This document shows positions 63,913 to 64,000 of a DNA stretch of 64,000 nucleotides, piece after piece. Origin of the DNA: Halostagnicola sp. A-GB9-2 (GTDB taxonomy: Archaea; Halobacteriota; Halobacteria; Halobacteriales; Natrialbaceae); NCBI RefSeq assembly GCF_030068615.1, contig NZ_JASJOC010000004.1:124001-188000 (forward strand), written 5' to 3'. The first letter of the stretch is position 1; every line of letters starts with the position of its first letter. Made by a program: the position numbers and the translations under genes. The notes beneath the pieces are model-generated. The model did no database searches and was not told where the DNA came from. It saw nothing but the letters and a program-made list of their open reading frames with translations.

Positions 63913-64000
63913 ATGAGTGATCACGTCGTTTACGTCCTCGAGTGTGCCGACGGGAGCCTTTACACGGGTTATACGACGGGCCTCGAGCGTCGCGTCGCCG
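63913..64000 (+). CDS. GIY-YIG nuclease domain protein (partial)
   Basis: The last 88 bases encode [20 protein letters not shown] then TTGLERRVA. [21 protein letters not shown] is the core of GIY-YIG (UPF0213/YhbQ-type) endonucleases. The rest is outside the window. It starts about 100 bp after the small zinc-finger gene. Confidence 0.85.
   Translation, partial: MSDHVVYVLECADGSLYTGYTTGLERRVA

Noticed and set aside
1-64000. tRNA or rRNA genes and CRISPR arrays
   Set aside because: No cloverleaf-like segment with a TTCGAATC-type arm and no regularly spaced direct repeats with unique spacers were seen.

Overview
The window is chromosomal DNA of a haloarchaeon, most likely of the Natrialbales (Natrinema/Haloterrigena/Natronorubrum-like); the family-level placement is inference. 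Evidence: high GC, acidic proteins, many C/G-ending codons, archaeal information-processing proteins (Orc1/Cdc6, DNA polymerase D small subunit, RFC small subunit, Rio1 kinase, archaeal-type AlaRS, SAMP-type ubiquitin-like modifier, Sec11-type signal peptidase), Tat signal peptides with lipoboxes, and promoters made of a TATA element about 25-35 bp before a near-leaderless start.

Layout. 1-9.7 kb: 2-oxoacid/acetoin dehydrogenase E1 beta and alpha, DJ-1/PfpI protein, a non-coding palindrome-rich element (about 2.5-2.9 kb), HAD phosphatase, holin-like membrane protein, phosphoesterase, TrpRS, a Tat-exported aspartoacylase-like protein, Rio1 kinase and an HD phosphohydrolase. 9.7-18.8 kb: AlaRS, PAP2 phosphatase, RFC small subunit, a bactofilin-like membrane protein, a SAMP2-like modifier, a 5'-truncated RidA gene and a TM-helix (MscS-related) protein. 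19.5-19.8 kb: a graveyard with the ends of a sarcosine oxidase gene and a Rieske oxygenase gene, abutting an intact alpha/beta hydrolase. 20.8-30.5 kb: HTH regulator, a 42-aa ORF coupled to a GNAT gene, tryptophanase, acyl-CoA synthetase, an HTH-DUF7521 pair, an island of three tiny membrane proteins (DUF1328 plus two paralogous 51-aa proteins), aspartate kinase and a second GNAT-like gene.

30.5-39.2 kb is the replication-origin region: DNA polymerase D small subunit (DP1), signal peptidase I, a large Orc1/Cdc6, a 1.3-kb origin (oriC) with two identical 27-bp inverted ORBs, AT-rich segments and a cluster of CTAG sites, then the origin-associated operon oapA (GTPase), oapB (DUF2073) and oapC (zinc ribbon). 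ORB-like sequences also lie in the cdc6 leader, inside the disordered inserts of both cdc6 and the DP1 gene, and singly or in pairs far from the origin (45.2 and 60.3 kb).

39.4-64 kb: haloarchaeal conserved proteins; an iron-type ABC transporter (permease and binding protein, no adjacent ATPase) with three DtxR-type palindromes TTTAGGNNNNCCTAAA, shared with a divergent methyltransferase gene; an XPD/DinG-type helicase; a complete thiamine-type ABC transporter (thiB-thiP-thiQ); an AI-2E family membrane protein; a MacB-type ABC exporter pair; ribose-5-phosphate isomerase; a decayed locus; type 2 IPP isomerase; a histone-fold protein; LarB; and the start of a GIY-YIG nuclease cut by the window edge.

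A recurring genomic habit is short perfect tandem duplication (16-25 bp units, 2-3 copies) at or just after stop codons (30.4, 33.3, 39.3, 40.3, 43.0, 49.0 kb). No rRNA, tRNA, CRISPR array or intact insertion sequence was seen.
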